From NCBI RefSeq assembly GCF_002155685.1, contig NZ_MUYK01000008.1, positions 1-64,000 on the forward strand: a DNA stretch of 64,000 nt, read 5' to 3'. Below, piece by piece: positions 33,826-42,883 of this stretch. A program made the translations under genes and the position numbers. The stretch is from Erythrobacter colymbi (GTDB lineage Bacteria > Pseudomonadota > Alphaproteobacteria > Sphingomonadales > Sphingomonadaceae). Numbering within the stretch: position 1 is the first letter of the stretch; each line of letters opens with the position of its first letter. The notes beneath the pieces are model-generated. The model made no database searches and had not been told where the DNA came from. It saw nothing but the letters and a program-made list of their open reading frames with translations.

Positions 33826-34829
33826 CACACCATCACCCGCAGCGCCATCGCGACGGTGCTCTTGTTGTAGACCTGCGTCAGCCGCACCAGCATCAGCGCT
33901 GCCTTGTTCTCGACCTGCAGGGGCATGGCGGAAATTTCGGTCACGAGGTTCTCCGGCGAGGTGCGCACGAGATCGGCATGGCACACGACATTGCAGATGC
34001 CCGGCAGCAGATCGACCACCTTCTGCGGATCGAGCTTGGCCAGCAGCAGCAGCAGATCGGGATCGAGCGGGGCGGCCGAGCGGCTGACATTGCCGAGCGC
34101 CTTCACCGCCGTGTCCAGCGTGTGCTCGCCCACGATGTTGAGCAGCGCGAGTCCCAGCACCAGGCTCTTGGTCTCGGCCGGGATATCGGTGCGGGCGTCG
34201 AGGTGCTTGATCTGCTCGGCCAGCGCCGCCTGCTCCTCCTCGGAGACGTTCTGCATCAGGTTGAAGCAGATGGCCGGCAGCGCGCCCTTGCAATCGTCGA
34301 AGGCGAGGCCGCGCATGATGTCATTGGTGCGGGTCGCGCGTGGAACCGCGCGGGCGCGGTCATAGGCACGGTCGAGCGCCTGGAGCAGGATCTGGAGAAT
34401 GAGATTGGGGCCGACCGCCACGTCCTCGTCCCCGATCCGCACGGTGAACAGGCCCGAACGGAACAGCGCCATCGCCCCCAGCCCGGCGGTCAGCACATGG
34501 AGTTCGTCCGAGAGCCCGAGCTTCTCGGCCGGCACCAGATAGAAGGCGAGCGCCGCCGCCCCGCCATTGACCGCGATGTAGATGACCCCGGGCCAGCTTG
34601 CGAGCGGGGCGAAAGGCCGGTCGCGATAGCGTGCCATCATCTCGGTCGCGCCGACCGCGACACCGACCAGGGCGGTGAGCAATTGCAACGGATCGACAGG
34701 GGCCGGGTTCGCAGGCGAAAACCAGCCGAGCAGCGCCGCCAGCGCGCCCACCAGCACCACAGCAAGCACCCCTGCCACCACCGCAGGCGGCAGCATCGGT
34801 TTCTTCGCCTGTTCGACCGCGTCCATCAT
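33825..34829 (-). CDS. Membrane protein with a soluble helical domain, hypothetical
   Basis: 334 residues. Hydrophobic helices occur at about 14-37, 45-62, 78-100 and 108-127; the remaining ~200 residues are soluble and helical, with no named motif (for example DDCKGALPAICFNLMQNVSEEE). A conserved domain cannot be assigned. A G-rich ribosome site precedes two adjacent ATG codons. It lies downstream of the small gene at 34851 and overlaps the secreted TPR-like gene, so the group probably forms an envelope-associated set of unknown role. Confidence 0.7.
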   Translation of the reverse strand: MMDAVEQAKKPMLPPAVVAGVLAVVLVGALAALLGWFSPANPAPVDPLQLLTALVGVAVGATEMMARYRDRPFAPLASWPGVIYIAVNGGAAALAFYLVPAEKLGLSDELHVLTAGLGAMALFRSGLFTVRIGDEDVAVGPNLILQILLQALDRAYDRARAVPRATRTNDIMRGLAFDDCKGALPAICFNLMQNVSEEEQAALAEQIKHLDARTDIPAETKSLVLGLALLNIVGEHTLDTAVKALGNVSRSAAPLDPDLLLLLAKLDPQKVVDLLPGICNVVCHADLVRTSPENLVTEISAMPLQVENKAALMLVRLTQVYNKSTVAMALRVMV

Positions 34830-34850
34830 TCCCCCCCCGAGGCGAAAAGA

Positions 34851-35216
34851 CTACATCTTGGCAATCTGCGAATATTTGAACGCGCGCTGGCCGATCGCGG
34901 TCAGGATCATGCGCTTGTCCTGTCCGTGGCATTCGAGCAGCGCTTCGTCCTGCATGGTCTGCAAGGGGGCTTCGAGAGCGTCCTGCTCGACCCCCAGTTC
35001 CTTGCCGATGGCGTCGACCGTCAGTCCGCCCTTGCGGCCGATCAGATCGAGGATCTGGGTCCAGGCGACGCTGTCATCGGCGGTTTCGGCCGCCGGTTCT
35101 GCCGCTTCGGCTGTGGCGGATTGCTCGGGCCGCAGCGGCGGAACGATGGGCGGGTTGCTGGCCGGATGCTTCAGAAATTCGGTCGAGCCCTTGGTCGCGC
35201 GCTTGAAGATCGACAT
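34851..35216 (-). CDS. Small protein with a possible winged-helix C-terminus, hypothetical
   Basis: 121 residues. The N-terminus is basic, followed by a Pro/Ala/Glu-rich linker (about 18-47) and a compact C-terminal half (about 50-118) with a helix-turn-helix-like pattern: WTQILDLIGRKGGLTVDAIGKELGVEQDAL, broken here as WTQILDLIGRKGG and LTVDAIGKELGV. It may be a DNA-binding or protein-binding wHTH; no family is recognised. AAGGAGA precedes the ATG at 35216. It is transcribed in the same direction as aspS upstream and the two envelope genes downstream. Confidence 0.65.
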   Translation of the reverse strand: MSIFKRATKGSTEFLKHPASNPPIVPPLRPEQSATAEAAEPAAETADDSVAWTQILDLIGRKGGLTVDAIGKELGVEQDALEAPLQTMQDEALLECHGQDKRMILTAIGQRAFKYSQIAKM

Positions 35217-35286
35217 CACATGTCTCCTTCCCACGAGGATAGAGCGCCCTCGGGAAGAATCCAAGCGACTTGTCGCGCGCTAAGGC

Positions 35287-37077
35287 TTAGCCCGCGGGCT
35301 TCGCCTGAGGCTCGACCACGCGCAGGTGCAGCTCGCGAAGCGCCCGCGGCTCGGCCGGGGACGGTGCGCCCATCAGCAGGTCCTCGGCGCGCTGGTTCAT
35401 CGGGAAGAGCGAGATTTCGCGCAGGTTCTTCGCGCCGCACAGCAGCATGATGATCCGGTCGACGCCCGCAGCCATCCCCCCGTGCGGCGGCGCGCCGTAC
35501 TGGAAGGCGCGGTACATCCCGCCGAAGCGCTCCTCGACATCCGCCTTGGACAGGCCGACGATCTCGAAGGCCTTCACCATCGTCTCGGGCTTGTGGTTGC
35601 GGATCGAGCCGGATGCAATCTCGTAGCCGTTGCAAACGAGATCGTACTGGAACGCCTTGATGGTGAGCGGGTCCTGCCCCTCCAGCGCCTCGATCCCGCC
35701 CTGCGGCATCGAGAAGGGGTTGTGGCTGAAGTCGACCTTCTTCTCGTCCTCGTTCCATTCGTAGAACGGGAAGTCGACGATCCAGCACAGCTCGAAGCGG
35801 CTCTCGTCGATGAGGCCCAGCTCCTCGCCCACGCGAATGCGCGCGGCACCGGCGAGCTTGGCGGCGTCGGCTTCCTTGCCCGCGGCGAAGAACAAGCCGT
35901 CGTTCTCGCCAAGGCCGAGCTCGGCATAGAGCTGCGCCATGCGCTCGGGCCCGTGGTTCTTGGCGATCGGGCCGCCGAATTCGCCGCCCTTGCGGGTCAC
36001 ATAGCCGAGGCCCGCGTAGCCCTCCTTGCGCGCCCAGTCGTTCATGTCGTCGAAGAACTTGCGGCTCTTCTCGTGGGTCGCGGGCGCGGGGATGACGCGC
36101 ACGACGCCGCCGCCGCCGACGATCTTTTCGAACAGGCCGAAGCCCGACTGCGTGAAGTGCGAGGAGACGTCGCTGATGATCAGCGGGTTGCGCAGATCGG
36201 GCTTGTCGCTGCCGTACTTCAGCATCGCCTCGTCATAGGGGATGCGCGGGAACTGGCCCGAGGGGGTCACGTGCTTGTCGCCCGCGAAGGCGGCGAAGGA
36301 GCCCTGGACCACGGGCTCCATCGTCTCCCACACTTCTTCCTGGGTGACGAAGCTCATTTCGAGGTCGAGCTGGTAGAACTCGCCCGGCAGGCGGTCGGCG
36401 CGCGGGTCTTCGTCGCGGAAGCAGGGGGCGATCTGGAAGTAGCGGTCGAAGCCCGCGACCATCAGCAGCTGCTTGTACTGCTGCGGCGCCTGCGGGAGCG
36501 CGTAGAACTTGCCCGCATGGATGCGGCTCGGAACGAGGAAGTCGCGCGCGCCTTCAGGGCTCGAAGCGGTGAGAATGGGCGTCGAGAACTCGTTGAATCC
36601 GGCCGCGTTCATGCGGCTGCGCATGTCGGCGATCACCGCCACGCGGGTCATGATGTTCTTGTGCAGCGTCTCGCGGCGCAGGTCGAGGAAGCGGTACTTC
36701 AACCGGATATCCTCGGGGTAAGGCTGCTCGTCGGCGACCGGCATCGGCAGCTCTTCCGCCGCGCTCTGCACGGTGACACCGCGCGCGAAAACCTCGATCT
36801 CGCCGGTTGCAAGGTTGGCGTTGACTGTCCCGGCAGCACGCGCCTTCACCGTCCCCTCGATGGTGACGACGCTCTCCACGCGCAGGCCCTCAAGCACCGG
36901 CAGCGCCGGGCTGTCGGTATCGGCCACAATCTGCGTGATCCCGTAATGATCGCGCAGGTCGACGAACAGCACGCCGCCGTGGTCGCGCTTGCGATGGATC
37001 CAGCCCGACAGGCGGACGGTCTCGCCGACGTTGCCGGAAGAAAGCTGTGCGCAAGTGTGCGTGCGATAGGGGTGCAT
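35287..37077 (-). CDS. aspS: Aspartate--tRNA ligase (probably non-discriminating, AspRS/AsnRS dual)
   Basis: 596 residues, bacterial-type class IIb synthetase. An OB-fold anticodon-binding domain comes first (about 1-110), then the catalytic core with motif 2 ([20 protein letters not shown]) and motif 3 ([14 protein letters not shown]), and the GAD insertion between. The residue after RKRD in the OB fold is His (H33); in characterised enzymes His here marks non-discriminating AspRS that also charges tRNA-Asn for amidation by GatCAB, whereas Leu marks discriminating enzymes. Dual specificity is therefore an inference from one residue. It is divergent from rnd. Confidence 0.96.
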   Translation of the reverse strand: MHPYRTHTCAQLSSGNVGETVRLSGWIHRKRDHGGVLFVDLRDHYGITQIVADTDSPALPVLEGLRVESVVTIEGTVKARAAGTVNANLATGEIEVFARGVTVQSAAEELPMPVADEQPYPEDIRLKYRFLDLRRETLHKNIMTRVAVIADMRSRMNAAGFNEFSTPILTASSPEGARDFLVPSRIHAGKFYALPQAPQQYKQLLMVAGFDRYFQIAPCFRDEDPRADRLPGEFYQLDLEMSFVTQEEVWETMEPVVQGSFAAFAGDKHVTPSGQFPRIPYDEAMLKYGSDKPDLRNPLIISDVSSHFTQSGFGLFEKIVGGGGVVRVIPAPATHEKSRKFFDDMNDWARKEGYAGLGYVTRKGGEFGGPIAKNHGPERMAQLYAELGLGENDGLFFAAGKEADAAKLAGAARIRVGEELGLIDESRFELCWIVDFPFYEWNEDEKKVDFSHNPFSMPQGGIEALEGQDPLTIKAFQYDLVCNGYEIASGSIRNHKPETMVKAFEIVGLSKADVEERFGGMYRAFQYGAPPHGGMAAGVDRIIMLLCGAKNLREISLFPMNQRAEDLLMGAPSPAEPRALRELHLRVVEPQAKPAG

Positions 37078-37255
37078 CTAAACTCTTGTCCTGTTTGCGG
37101 CTAAGACGCTAGGGCGCGCTCGCGCGGCGCTGCTCGAAGCATCGGCTCCGTCGTCGGCGCGCTAACAGGGCAAGCCTCGCACTTTGTCAAGCGGTGCGGG
37201 CTTACCGGGATCGATCCCGAGGGCGGCACTCCGCCCGGCAATGCGAAAAGAAGAC

Positions 37256-38464
37256 ATGAAAATCCATCCGCTGATTACCACCACCGAGGCCCTCTCCGAC
37301 CTCTGCGACCGCCTCGCGAAGTCCGATTTCGTCGCGGTCGATACCGAATTCATGCGCGAGAACACCTATTGGCCCGAACTCTGCCTGGTGCAGATCGCCA
37401 ATACGGAAGAAGCCGCCGCGATCGATCCGATGGCCGACGGGATCGACCTCACGCCGCTGCTCGACCTGATGTGCAACAACGAGGACGTGCTCAAGGTCTT
37501 CCATGCCGGCGGGCAGGATGTCGAGATCATCGTCAACCTCACGGGCAAGACCCCGCACCCGATCTTCGACACCCAGATCGCGATGATGGCGATCAGCCAG
37601 TCCGAACAGATCGGCTATGCCAACCTCGTCGAGACCTGGGTCGGCCTCACCATCGACAAGGGTGCGCGCTTCACCGACTGGAGCCGCCGCCCGCTGACCG
37701 AGCGGCAGATCGAATATGCCATCGGCGATGTGACCCACCTCTCCGCGATCTTCCCCAAGATCCTCAAGAAGCTGATCAAGACCGGGCGCGGCGTGTGGCT
37801 GGACGCGGAGATGGAAAAGCTGGCGGACCCCGCCAACTACCTCACCGATCCCAACGTCGCCTGGAAGCGCATCCGCCAGCCGGGCCGCAATCCGCAGGTG
37901 CTCGGGCGGATGAAGGCGCTCGCCGCATGGCGCGAGGCCGAGGCGCAGCACAAGAACATCCCGCGCGGCCGGATCATGCGCGACGAGACCCTCGCCGACA
38001 TCGCCAGCCATCCGCCCAAGGCGCAGGCCGACCTTGCCAAGGTGCGCGGGCTTTCGGCGGCGTGGAAGGACAACGACATCGGCAAGCGGCTGATGAAGGT
38101 CCTCGCCGAGGCCGAGCCTCTGCCCAAGAGCGAGATGCCCGAGAAGATCAAGCAGGGCGCACCGCTGGGCAAGGAAGGCGCGCTCGTCGCGGACCTCCTG
38201 AAGCTCCTCCTCAAGATCCGCGCCCGCGAGATCGACGTTGCCCCGCGCCTGCTTACCCGCGCCGACGAGATGGAAGCGCTCGCCGCGGGCGTGCGCGATC
38301 TGCCCGTGCTGCAAGGCTGGCGGTTCGAGGTGTTCGGCAAGGATGCGCTCGACCTCGTCGAGGGCAAGCTCGCCTTCGCGGTCGAGAAAGGGCGGCTCAA
38401 GATGACCCATATCGACGACGTGGTGGTGCCGGAATCCGCGCCCGACACGCTGGCGGCGGAGTGA
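37256..38464 (+). CDS. rnd: Ribonuclease D
   Basis: 402 residues. A 3'-5' exonuclease of the DEDDy type: ExoI VAVDTEFMRE, ExoII FHAGGQDVEI, and ExoIII YAIGDVTHL with the signature Tyr and Asp. An HRDC domain follows (about 210-290, ALAAWREAEAQHKNIPRGRI) and a shorter helical C-terminal region. It matures tRNA and other small RNA 3' ends. The start at 37256 is supported by an AAAAGAAG ribosome site and by alignment of the N-terminus with the family; a farther ATG at 37241 is possible. It is divergent from aspS. Confidence 0.95.
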   Translation: MKIHPLITTTEALSDLCDRLAKSDFVAVDTEFMRENTYWPELCLVQIANTEEAAAIDPMADGIDLTPLLDLMCNNEDVLKVFHAGGQDVEIIVNLTGKTPHPIFDTQIAMMAISQSEQIGYANLVETWVGLTIDKGARFTDWSRRPLTERQIEYAIGDVTHLSAIFPKILKKLIKTGRGVWLDAEMEKLADPANYLTDPNVAWKRIRQPGRNPQVLGRMKALAAWREAEAQHKNIPRGRIMRDETLADIASHPPKAQADLAKVRGLSAAWKDNDIGKRLMKVLAEAEPLPKSEMPEKIKQGAPLGKEGALVADLLKLLLKIRAREIDVAPRLLTRADEMEALAAGVRDLPVLQGWRFEVFGKDALDLVEGKLAFAVEKGRLKMTHIDDVVVPESAPDTLAAE

Positions 38465-38474
38465 ATAGCCACCT

Positions 38475-38569
38475 CCCCGTTCAGGCTGAGCTTGTCGAAG
38501 CCCTGCACTTCTTCTCGAACCGAAGCCTGAAGTGAAAAACGGCCCTTCGACAAGCTCAGGGCGAACGGA
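38475..38569. repeat. REP-like inverted repeat pair between rnd and oxyR
   Basis: The left arm (38475-38506) contains GGCTGAGCTTGTCGAAGCCC. The right arm (38540-38569) contains GGCCCTTCGACAAGCTCAGG in opposite orientation, followed by GCGAACGG. This is a better-preserved copy of the element at 32416-32503. It could fold in the rnd 3' UTR, protecting or terminating the transcript. Confidence 0.85.
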
Positions 38570-38585
38570 TTAAGGAGGTAACGCC

Positions 38586-39482
38586 ATGTCCACCTACCTC
38601 CCCACCATCAAGCAGCTGCAATACCTCGTGGCGCTTCACGAGCACGGGCATTTCGGCAAGGCGGCGGACGCCAGCTTCGTCTCGCAATCGACGCTCTCGG
38701 CGGGGATCCGCGAGCTTGAATCGCTGCTCGGCGTGACGCTGGTCGAACGCTCGCGCCGCGTGGTGCGCTTTACCGCGCTGGGCGAGCAGGTGGTGGCCAA
38801 GGCCAATCGGCTTCTGCGCGAGGCGGAGGAGCTCGCCGATCTCGTGCAGGCCTCGGGCAAGCCGCTTTCGGGCGAATTGCGCATGAGCGTGATCCCGACC
38901 ATCGCCCCCTTCCTGCTGCCGCGCATCCTGCCCCGGCTGAAGCGGGAGCGCCCCGATCTCAAGCTGATGCTGCGCGAGGAGACGAGCCACGACGCGCTCG
39001 AATCGCTCTCCCACGGGCGGGTCGATTGCGTGCTGCTGGCCCTGCCATTCGACACCGGCGATGCGGCCATTGCCCATATCGCCGACGACCGCCTGTTCGT
39101 GGCCTTCCCGAAGGACGACCCGCGCGATCCGCCCGCCTCGATCAAGCCCGAGATGATCGATCAGGGGCGGCTGCTGCTGCTGGAGGATGGCCACTGCCTG
39201 CGCGACCATGCGCTGGCCGCCTGCAACCGCGCCGAACTGCGCGCCAGCGCGGCGATGATCGGGACGAGCCTGCACACGCTGGTGCAGCTGGTCGACAATG
39301 ACCTCGGCCTCACCATGCTCCCCGAAATGGCGCTGCGGGCGGGCATCCTTGCGGGCACCGAAGTGGTCGCACGCCCCGTCGACAGTCCCACCGCCAAGCG
39401 CGAGATCGTGCTCGCCTGGCGCAAGAACTCCCCGCGCGAGGCCGATTTCCAGCTCCTCGCCGAGGAACTGCGGGCGGGCTGA
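38586..39482 (+). CDS. oxyR: Hydrogen peroxide-inducible regulator OxyR
   Basis: 298 residues, LysR family. The DNA-binding domain (about 4-66) includes HFGKAADASFVSQSTLSAGI. The effector domain carries LLLEDGHCLRDHALAAC with C204 and C213 nine residues apart, exactly the spacing of the peroxide-sensing disulfide C199-C208 in E. coli OxyR, so a peroxide-responsive switch is well supported. A strong AAGGAGGT ribosome site precedes the ATG. No katG or ahpC is adjacent; peroxide genes elsewhere, possibly the peroxiredoxin at 9.3 kb, would be its targets. Confidence 0.95.
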   Translation: MSTYLPTIKQLQYLVALHEHGHFGKAADASFVSQSTLSAGIRELESLLGVTLVERSRRVVRFTALGEQVVAKANRLLREAEELADLVQASGKPLSGELRMSVIPTIAPFLLPRILPRLKRERPDLKLMLREETSHDALESLSHGRVDCVLLALPFDTGDAAIAHIADDRLFVAFPKDDPRDPPASIKPEMIDQGRLLLLEDGHCLRDHALAACNRAELRASAAMIGTSLHTLVQLVDNDLGLTMLPEMALRAGILAGTEVVARPVDSPTAKREIVLAWRKNSPREADFQLLAEELRAG

Positions 39483-39522
39483 AGCCGTTGGCGCGGCAGG
39501 CGAAAGCGGTTAGGCTGCATCC

Positions 39523-40536
39523 ATGACCGCGCCTGACGAGGAGCCCCTCCCCTACCCCGCCGCCCCGAGCCCGCGCACGGCGGGAGCGGGGTTTCTGCTG
39601 GCGATCCTCGCGCTGCTGCTGGGCGGTCTGCTGCTGCTCAACAGCGGATCGCTCGAAGCCTCCTATGCGGGCATCGCCTTCATGGGTCTGATCCCCTTCG
39701 CGATCGGCGCGCTGATCACGGGCGCGGGGCTACAGATCTATTCGCACTACGGCTGCATCGCCGCGCCGGTGCTGATCTTCGCCATCATCTTCGCGCTGAT
39801 GCATTTCACCGGGCAGGAGGGGCTCGTCTGCATCCTGATGGTGCTGCCCCTGTGGCTGGCGGCAGGGCTCGGCGGCGGGCTGGCGACGTGGATCATCCAC
39901 CGCCGCCAGCGGCGCGCGGCGCAGGCCGAGGGCACGACCCGGGTGCAGGCATTGGCGCTCGCCGCCCTGCCCTTCGCGCTGCTTTATGCCGAGGAAGCGA
40001 GCCCGCCCGCGTGGGAGGAGCGCAGCGTGGTGCGCCATGTCGATATTGCCGCGAGCGCCGGGGACGTCTGGCCGCTGCTGCTCTCCATTCCCGCTGTCCG
40101 CGAGGACGAGGGGTTAGCCACCTTCACCCACGACATCGCCGGCATCCCCCGACCCGCCGCAGCGCGGCTGGTGACGCGCGATGGCCGGCTGGTGCGCGAG
40201 GGCCGCTGGGGCGGCGCGATCCGCTTCGAGGAGCGCGTCACCACGCTCGAGCCCGGCCGCCGCATCGCATGGGATTTCGCCTTCCCCGACAATTCGGTGC
40301 AGGCCTATACCGACCGGCACATTTCGCCCGACGGCCCGATGCTCAAGATCGCCCGCGGCGGCTATACCCTCACCCCGCTGGCGGACGGACGGGTGCGGGT
40401 GACGCTTTCCACCACCTACGCGATGCGCAGCCGCCTCGGCTGGTACGCGGCGCTGTGGGGCGAGCAGATGCTCGGGGATGTCGAGGACAACGTGCTGGCG
40501 ATCATCAAGGGCCGCGCCGACAAAGCGGGCGCATGA
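39523..40536 (+). CDS. Membrane protein with a C-terminal START/SRPBCC-like domain
   Basis: 337 residues. The N-terminal 150 residues contain four hydrophobic helices (about 23-40, 46-66, 76-94, 100-123). After a short linker, residues about 165-335 form an SRPBCC-type fold: VVRHVDIAASAGDVWPLLLS (start of the lipid-binding helix-grip), GIRFEERVTTLEPG-like strands and a C-terminal long helix LWGEQMLGDVEDNVLAIIKG. Such domains bind hydrophobic ligands. The function of this fusion is unknown to me. Its stop overlaps the start of the porin-like gene (ATGA at 40533-40536), so the pair is co-translated and may act together in the envelope. Confidence 0.75.
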   Translation: MTAPDEEPLPYPAAPSPRTAGAGFLLAILALLLGGLLLLNSGSLEASYAGIAFMGLIPFAIGALITGAGLQIYSHYGCIAAPVLIFAIIFALMHFTGQEGLVCILMVLPLWLAAGLGGGLATWIIHRRQRRAAQAEGTTRVQALALAALPFALLYAEEASPPAWEERSVVRHVDIAASAGDVWPLLLSIPAVREDEGLATFTHDIAGIPRPAAARLVTRDGRLVREGRWGGAIRFEERVTTLEPGRRIAWDFAFPDNSVQAYTDRHISPDGPMLKIARGGYTLTPLADGRVRVTLSTTYAMRSRLGWYAALWGEQMLGDVEDNVLAIIKGRADKAGA

Positions 40537-41753
40537 TCCTGCCGCTTCGTCCGACCTTGCTTGCCTTCGCGGGGCTGCTGGCCCCGGCTGCACCCGCGCT
40601 GGCCGAGCCTGTCAGCCTCACCCCGCTCGTCAACATCCGCCTGCAGCGCGAGACCGCCGCGCAGGACGATCTGCCCGAAAGCGCCGAGGCACTGATGGTG
40701 CGCCTGCGCGCCGGGGCCGAGGCGAAGGCCGGGCGCTGGAGCGTGAGGGTGGAGGGGCAAGGCAACCTCGCCATCGTCGAGGATTACAACAACGGCCTCA
40801 ACGGCAAGGCCGAGCGGCCGATCGTGCCCGATCCGGAAAACATCGCCCTCTATCAGGGCTTTGTCCGCTACACCTCGCCCGCGCTCACAGCCACGCTCGG
40901 GCGGCAGGAGATCAGCCTCGACGATGAACGCCTCGTCGGGGTCGCGCCGATCCGGCAGAACGCGCAGACCTTCGATGCGGCGCGGGTGGTGTGGAAGCCG
41001 GCAGCCGATCTCAAGCTCGACGTCAGCTATGCGTGGAGCTTCCGCACCATATGGGGGATCGACGGCACGGGCGCGCGCCAGCAGGCGGTGGGCGGGGACA
41101 AGGTCTTCGTCAATGCCGCGTGGAAGAGCCCGGCAGGCACGCTCACGGGCTTTGCCTACCTCGTCGAGCTCGACGAGGCGGCGGTGCAGAACTTCCGGCT
41201 CTCCAGCCAGACCTACGGGGTGCGGCTGGCAGGCGCGCAGACAATCGCAGCGAACGCGAGCCTGGGCTACACCGCCAGCTACGCGCGCCAGTCGGACTAT
41301 GGTCGCAACCCCAACGACTATGCCGCCGATTACTTTCAGGCCGAGGGCGCCTTCGAGCATCGCGGGTGGCGGCTGGCGGCGGGGTTCGAAAGCCTCGGCG
41401 CCGATAGCGGTCAGCCCTTCGCCTCGTTCCAGACGCCGCTGTCCTCGGGGGTCAAGTTTCTGGGGCTGATCGGGCGCTTCCTGCCCACCCCGCCCGATGG
41501 CGTGCGCGATTTCAACGCGACCGCCGCGCACAGCTTCCCAAGGGTCGGCCCGTTGCAGAACCTGCGCCTGCAAGCGGTGTTGCGCCACTTCACCTCGGAC
41601 CGCAACGCGCGGGTCTACGGCAACGAGGTCGATCTGCTGGCGAGCGCGAAGTGGGGCCGCACCGCGCTCTCGCTGCGCTATGCCAATTACGTGTCCGAAG
41701 GCTTCGGCAGCGATGCCCAGCGACTGCTGGCGCAGGTGGAGTGGGCGCTCTAG
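40533..41753 (+). CDS. Outer-membrane porin-like protein, alginate-export family
   Basis: 406 residues. The signal peptide (LAFAGLLAPAAPALA) precedes a barrel of alternating hydrophobic strands with features of the alginate-export/OprD-like family, such as LYQGFVRYTSPALTATLGRQ, YQ-rich segments YTASYARQSDYGRNPNDY and GWRLAAGFESLG. The protein ends RLLAQVEWAL. Specificity is not evident and alginate is only the family name. It is translationally coupled to the SRPBCC-like membrane protein upstream. Confidence 0.8.
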   Translation: MILPLRPTLLAFAGLLAPAAPALAEPVSLTPLVNIRLQRETAAQDDLPESAEALMVRLRAGAEAKAGRWSVRVEGQGNLAIVEDYNNGLNGKAERPIVPDPENIALYQGFVRYTSPALTATLGRQEISLDDERLVGVAPIRQNAQTFDAARVVWKPAADLKLDVSYAWSFRTIWGIDGTGARQQAVGGDKVFVNAAWKSPAGTLTGFAYLVELDEAAVQNFRLSSQTYGVRLAGAQTIAANASLGYTASYARQSDYGRNPNDYAADYFQAEGAFEHRGWRLAAGFESLGADSGQPFASFQTPLSSGVKFLGLIGRFLPTPPDGVRDFNATAAHSFPRVGPLQNLRLQAVLRHFTSDRNARVYGNEVDLLASAKWGRTALSLRYANYVSEGFGSDAQRLLAQVEWAL

Positions 41754-41760
41754 CCGCGCC

Positions 41761-42099
41761 TCAGCATTCGGTCAGCGCGAGGCTCATGGCGAGGGTCGCG
41801 CCGATCGCCAAGCGCAGGCTGCGGCGCGGTGGCGGGGGCAGGCGCACGGGGGCCGCGGCGGCGAGCGCGCGGATGTCGTAGGTGGCGAGCAAGGTCAGAT
41901 CGCCGAGCTGGCGCCGTTCCATGTCGCCGACGAGGCCGTGGACGTCCTCCGCCAGCAGCTCCGCATCGCCGATCAGCGCCGAGGCGCGGGTGAATTCCCC
42001 GCGCGCGATCGCGTCGCGCGCCTCACCCTGAAGCCGGCGCGCGTGATCCGCCAATTGTCCGACATAGTCGCCCGATCCGGGCTGCGGCTCCGTGTCCAT
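41761..42099 (-). CDS. Small hypothetical protein with a C-terminal membrane segment
   Basis: About 112 residues. The first 60 form helices rich in Ala, Arg and Glu (YVGQLADHARRLQGEARDAI). A proline-rich turn (VRLPPPPRRSL) precedes one hydrophobic stretch (RLAIGATLAMSLAL) at the C-terminus, a tail-anchor-like layout. There is no obvious ribosome site at the ATG, so the start is uncertain. It follows pgsA by 32 bp on the same strand and is convergent with the porin gene. No family is recognised. Confidence 0.5.
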   Translation of the reverse strand: MDTEPQPGSGDYVGQLADHARRLQGEARDAIARGEFTRASALIGDAELLAEDVHGLVGDMERRQLGDLTLLATYDIRALAAAAPVRLPPPPRRSLRLAIGATLAMSLALTEC

Positions 42100-42131
42100 A
42101 GGAGACGGTGTAACCTGAAGCGCCGCCCGCC

Positions 42132-42740
42132 TCAATCCATATGCTTGAGGCCGACGCGCAGGTAATCCCATCCCGTGATCAGCGTCAGCGCCGCGGCGGT
42201 CCACAGCGAGACGAGGCCGACGAGGTGCACCCAGCTGTCCGCGACCGACCCGCAGCCCTCGAACACCGACTGGCACGGCGGTCCGTGGACCGCGCCGCCG
42301 AGGATAAGCGCGCCCAGCGCCACCAGCTGGAAGGTCGTCTTCCACTTGGCGAGCGCCGAAACCGGGACCGAGACCTGGATCCCGCCCAGAAACTCGCGCA
42401 GGCCCGAGACCGCGATCTCGCGCACGAGGATCACCAGCCCCGCGATCACGTGGACGTCGCCCGCATAGGGCCCGCGCAGATAGCCCTGTGCGGTCAGCAC
42501 CAGGATGACCGCGGCGACCATGATCTTGTCGGCGATCGGATCGAGGAAGATGCCCAGCTTCGAGACCGTTCCCTGCGCGCGCGCCAGATAGCCGTCGAAA
42601 AAGTCGGTGATGGCGATGATGCAATAGAGCACGAAGCCCACCAGATAGCCCGCGCGCCATTCGGGCCACCACAGGAAGAACGCCAGCAGCGGCACCGCGA
42701 AGATGCGTGACAGCGTGAGGATATTGGGCAGGCTCGACAT
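42132..42740 (-). CDS. pgsA: CDP-diacylglycerol--glycerol-3-phosphate 3-phosphatidyltransferase
   Basis: 202 residues, integral membrane. The CDP-alcohol phosphotransferase signature D-x2-D-G-x2-A-R-x8-G-x3-D-x3-D is present as DFFDGYLARAQG followed by VSKLGIFLDPIADK. Several further hydrophobic helices follow. It makes phosphatidylglycerophosphate, the committed step to phosphatidylglycerol and cardiolipin. The N-terminus MSSLPNILTLSRIFAVPLL is typical of PgsA. It is divergent from the LplT-like transporter, another phospholipid-related gene, with about 140 bp between. Confidence 0.93.
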   Translation of the reverse strand: MSSLPNILTLSRIFAVPLLAFFLWWPEWRAGYLVGFVLYCIIAITDFFDGYLARAQGTVSKLGIFLDPIADKIMVAAVILVLTAQGYLRGPYAGDVHVIAGLVILVREIAVSGLREFLGGIQVSVPVSALAKWKTTFQLVALGALILGGAVHGPPCQSVFEGCGSVADSWVHLVGLVSLWTAAALTLITGWDYLRVGLKHMD

Positions 42741-42883
42741 GGTGTGTGACCCCCGCTCTAGCGCCGGATGGCGCGCGGCAAAAGCCCTCCCCGCACGCAT
42801 CCCCTCCCTTTGCGCACTTGTGTAAGCCGCCCCTGCCGCTATGTCGCGGGTAACGAACAGGGAAGCGACAGCGTACACCACGC

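Noticed and set aside
35326..37104. 592-codon plus-strand frame opposite aspS
   Set aside because: It is antisense to an unmistakable aspartyl-tRNA synthetase; composition is that of a shadow frame.
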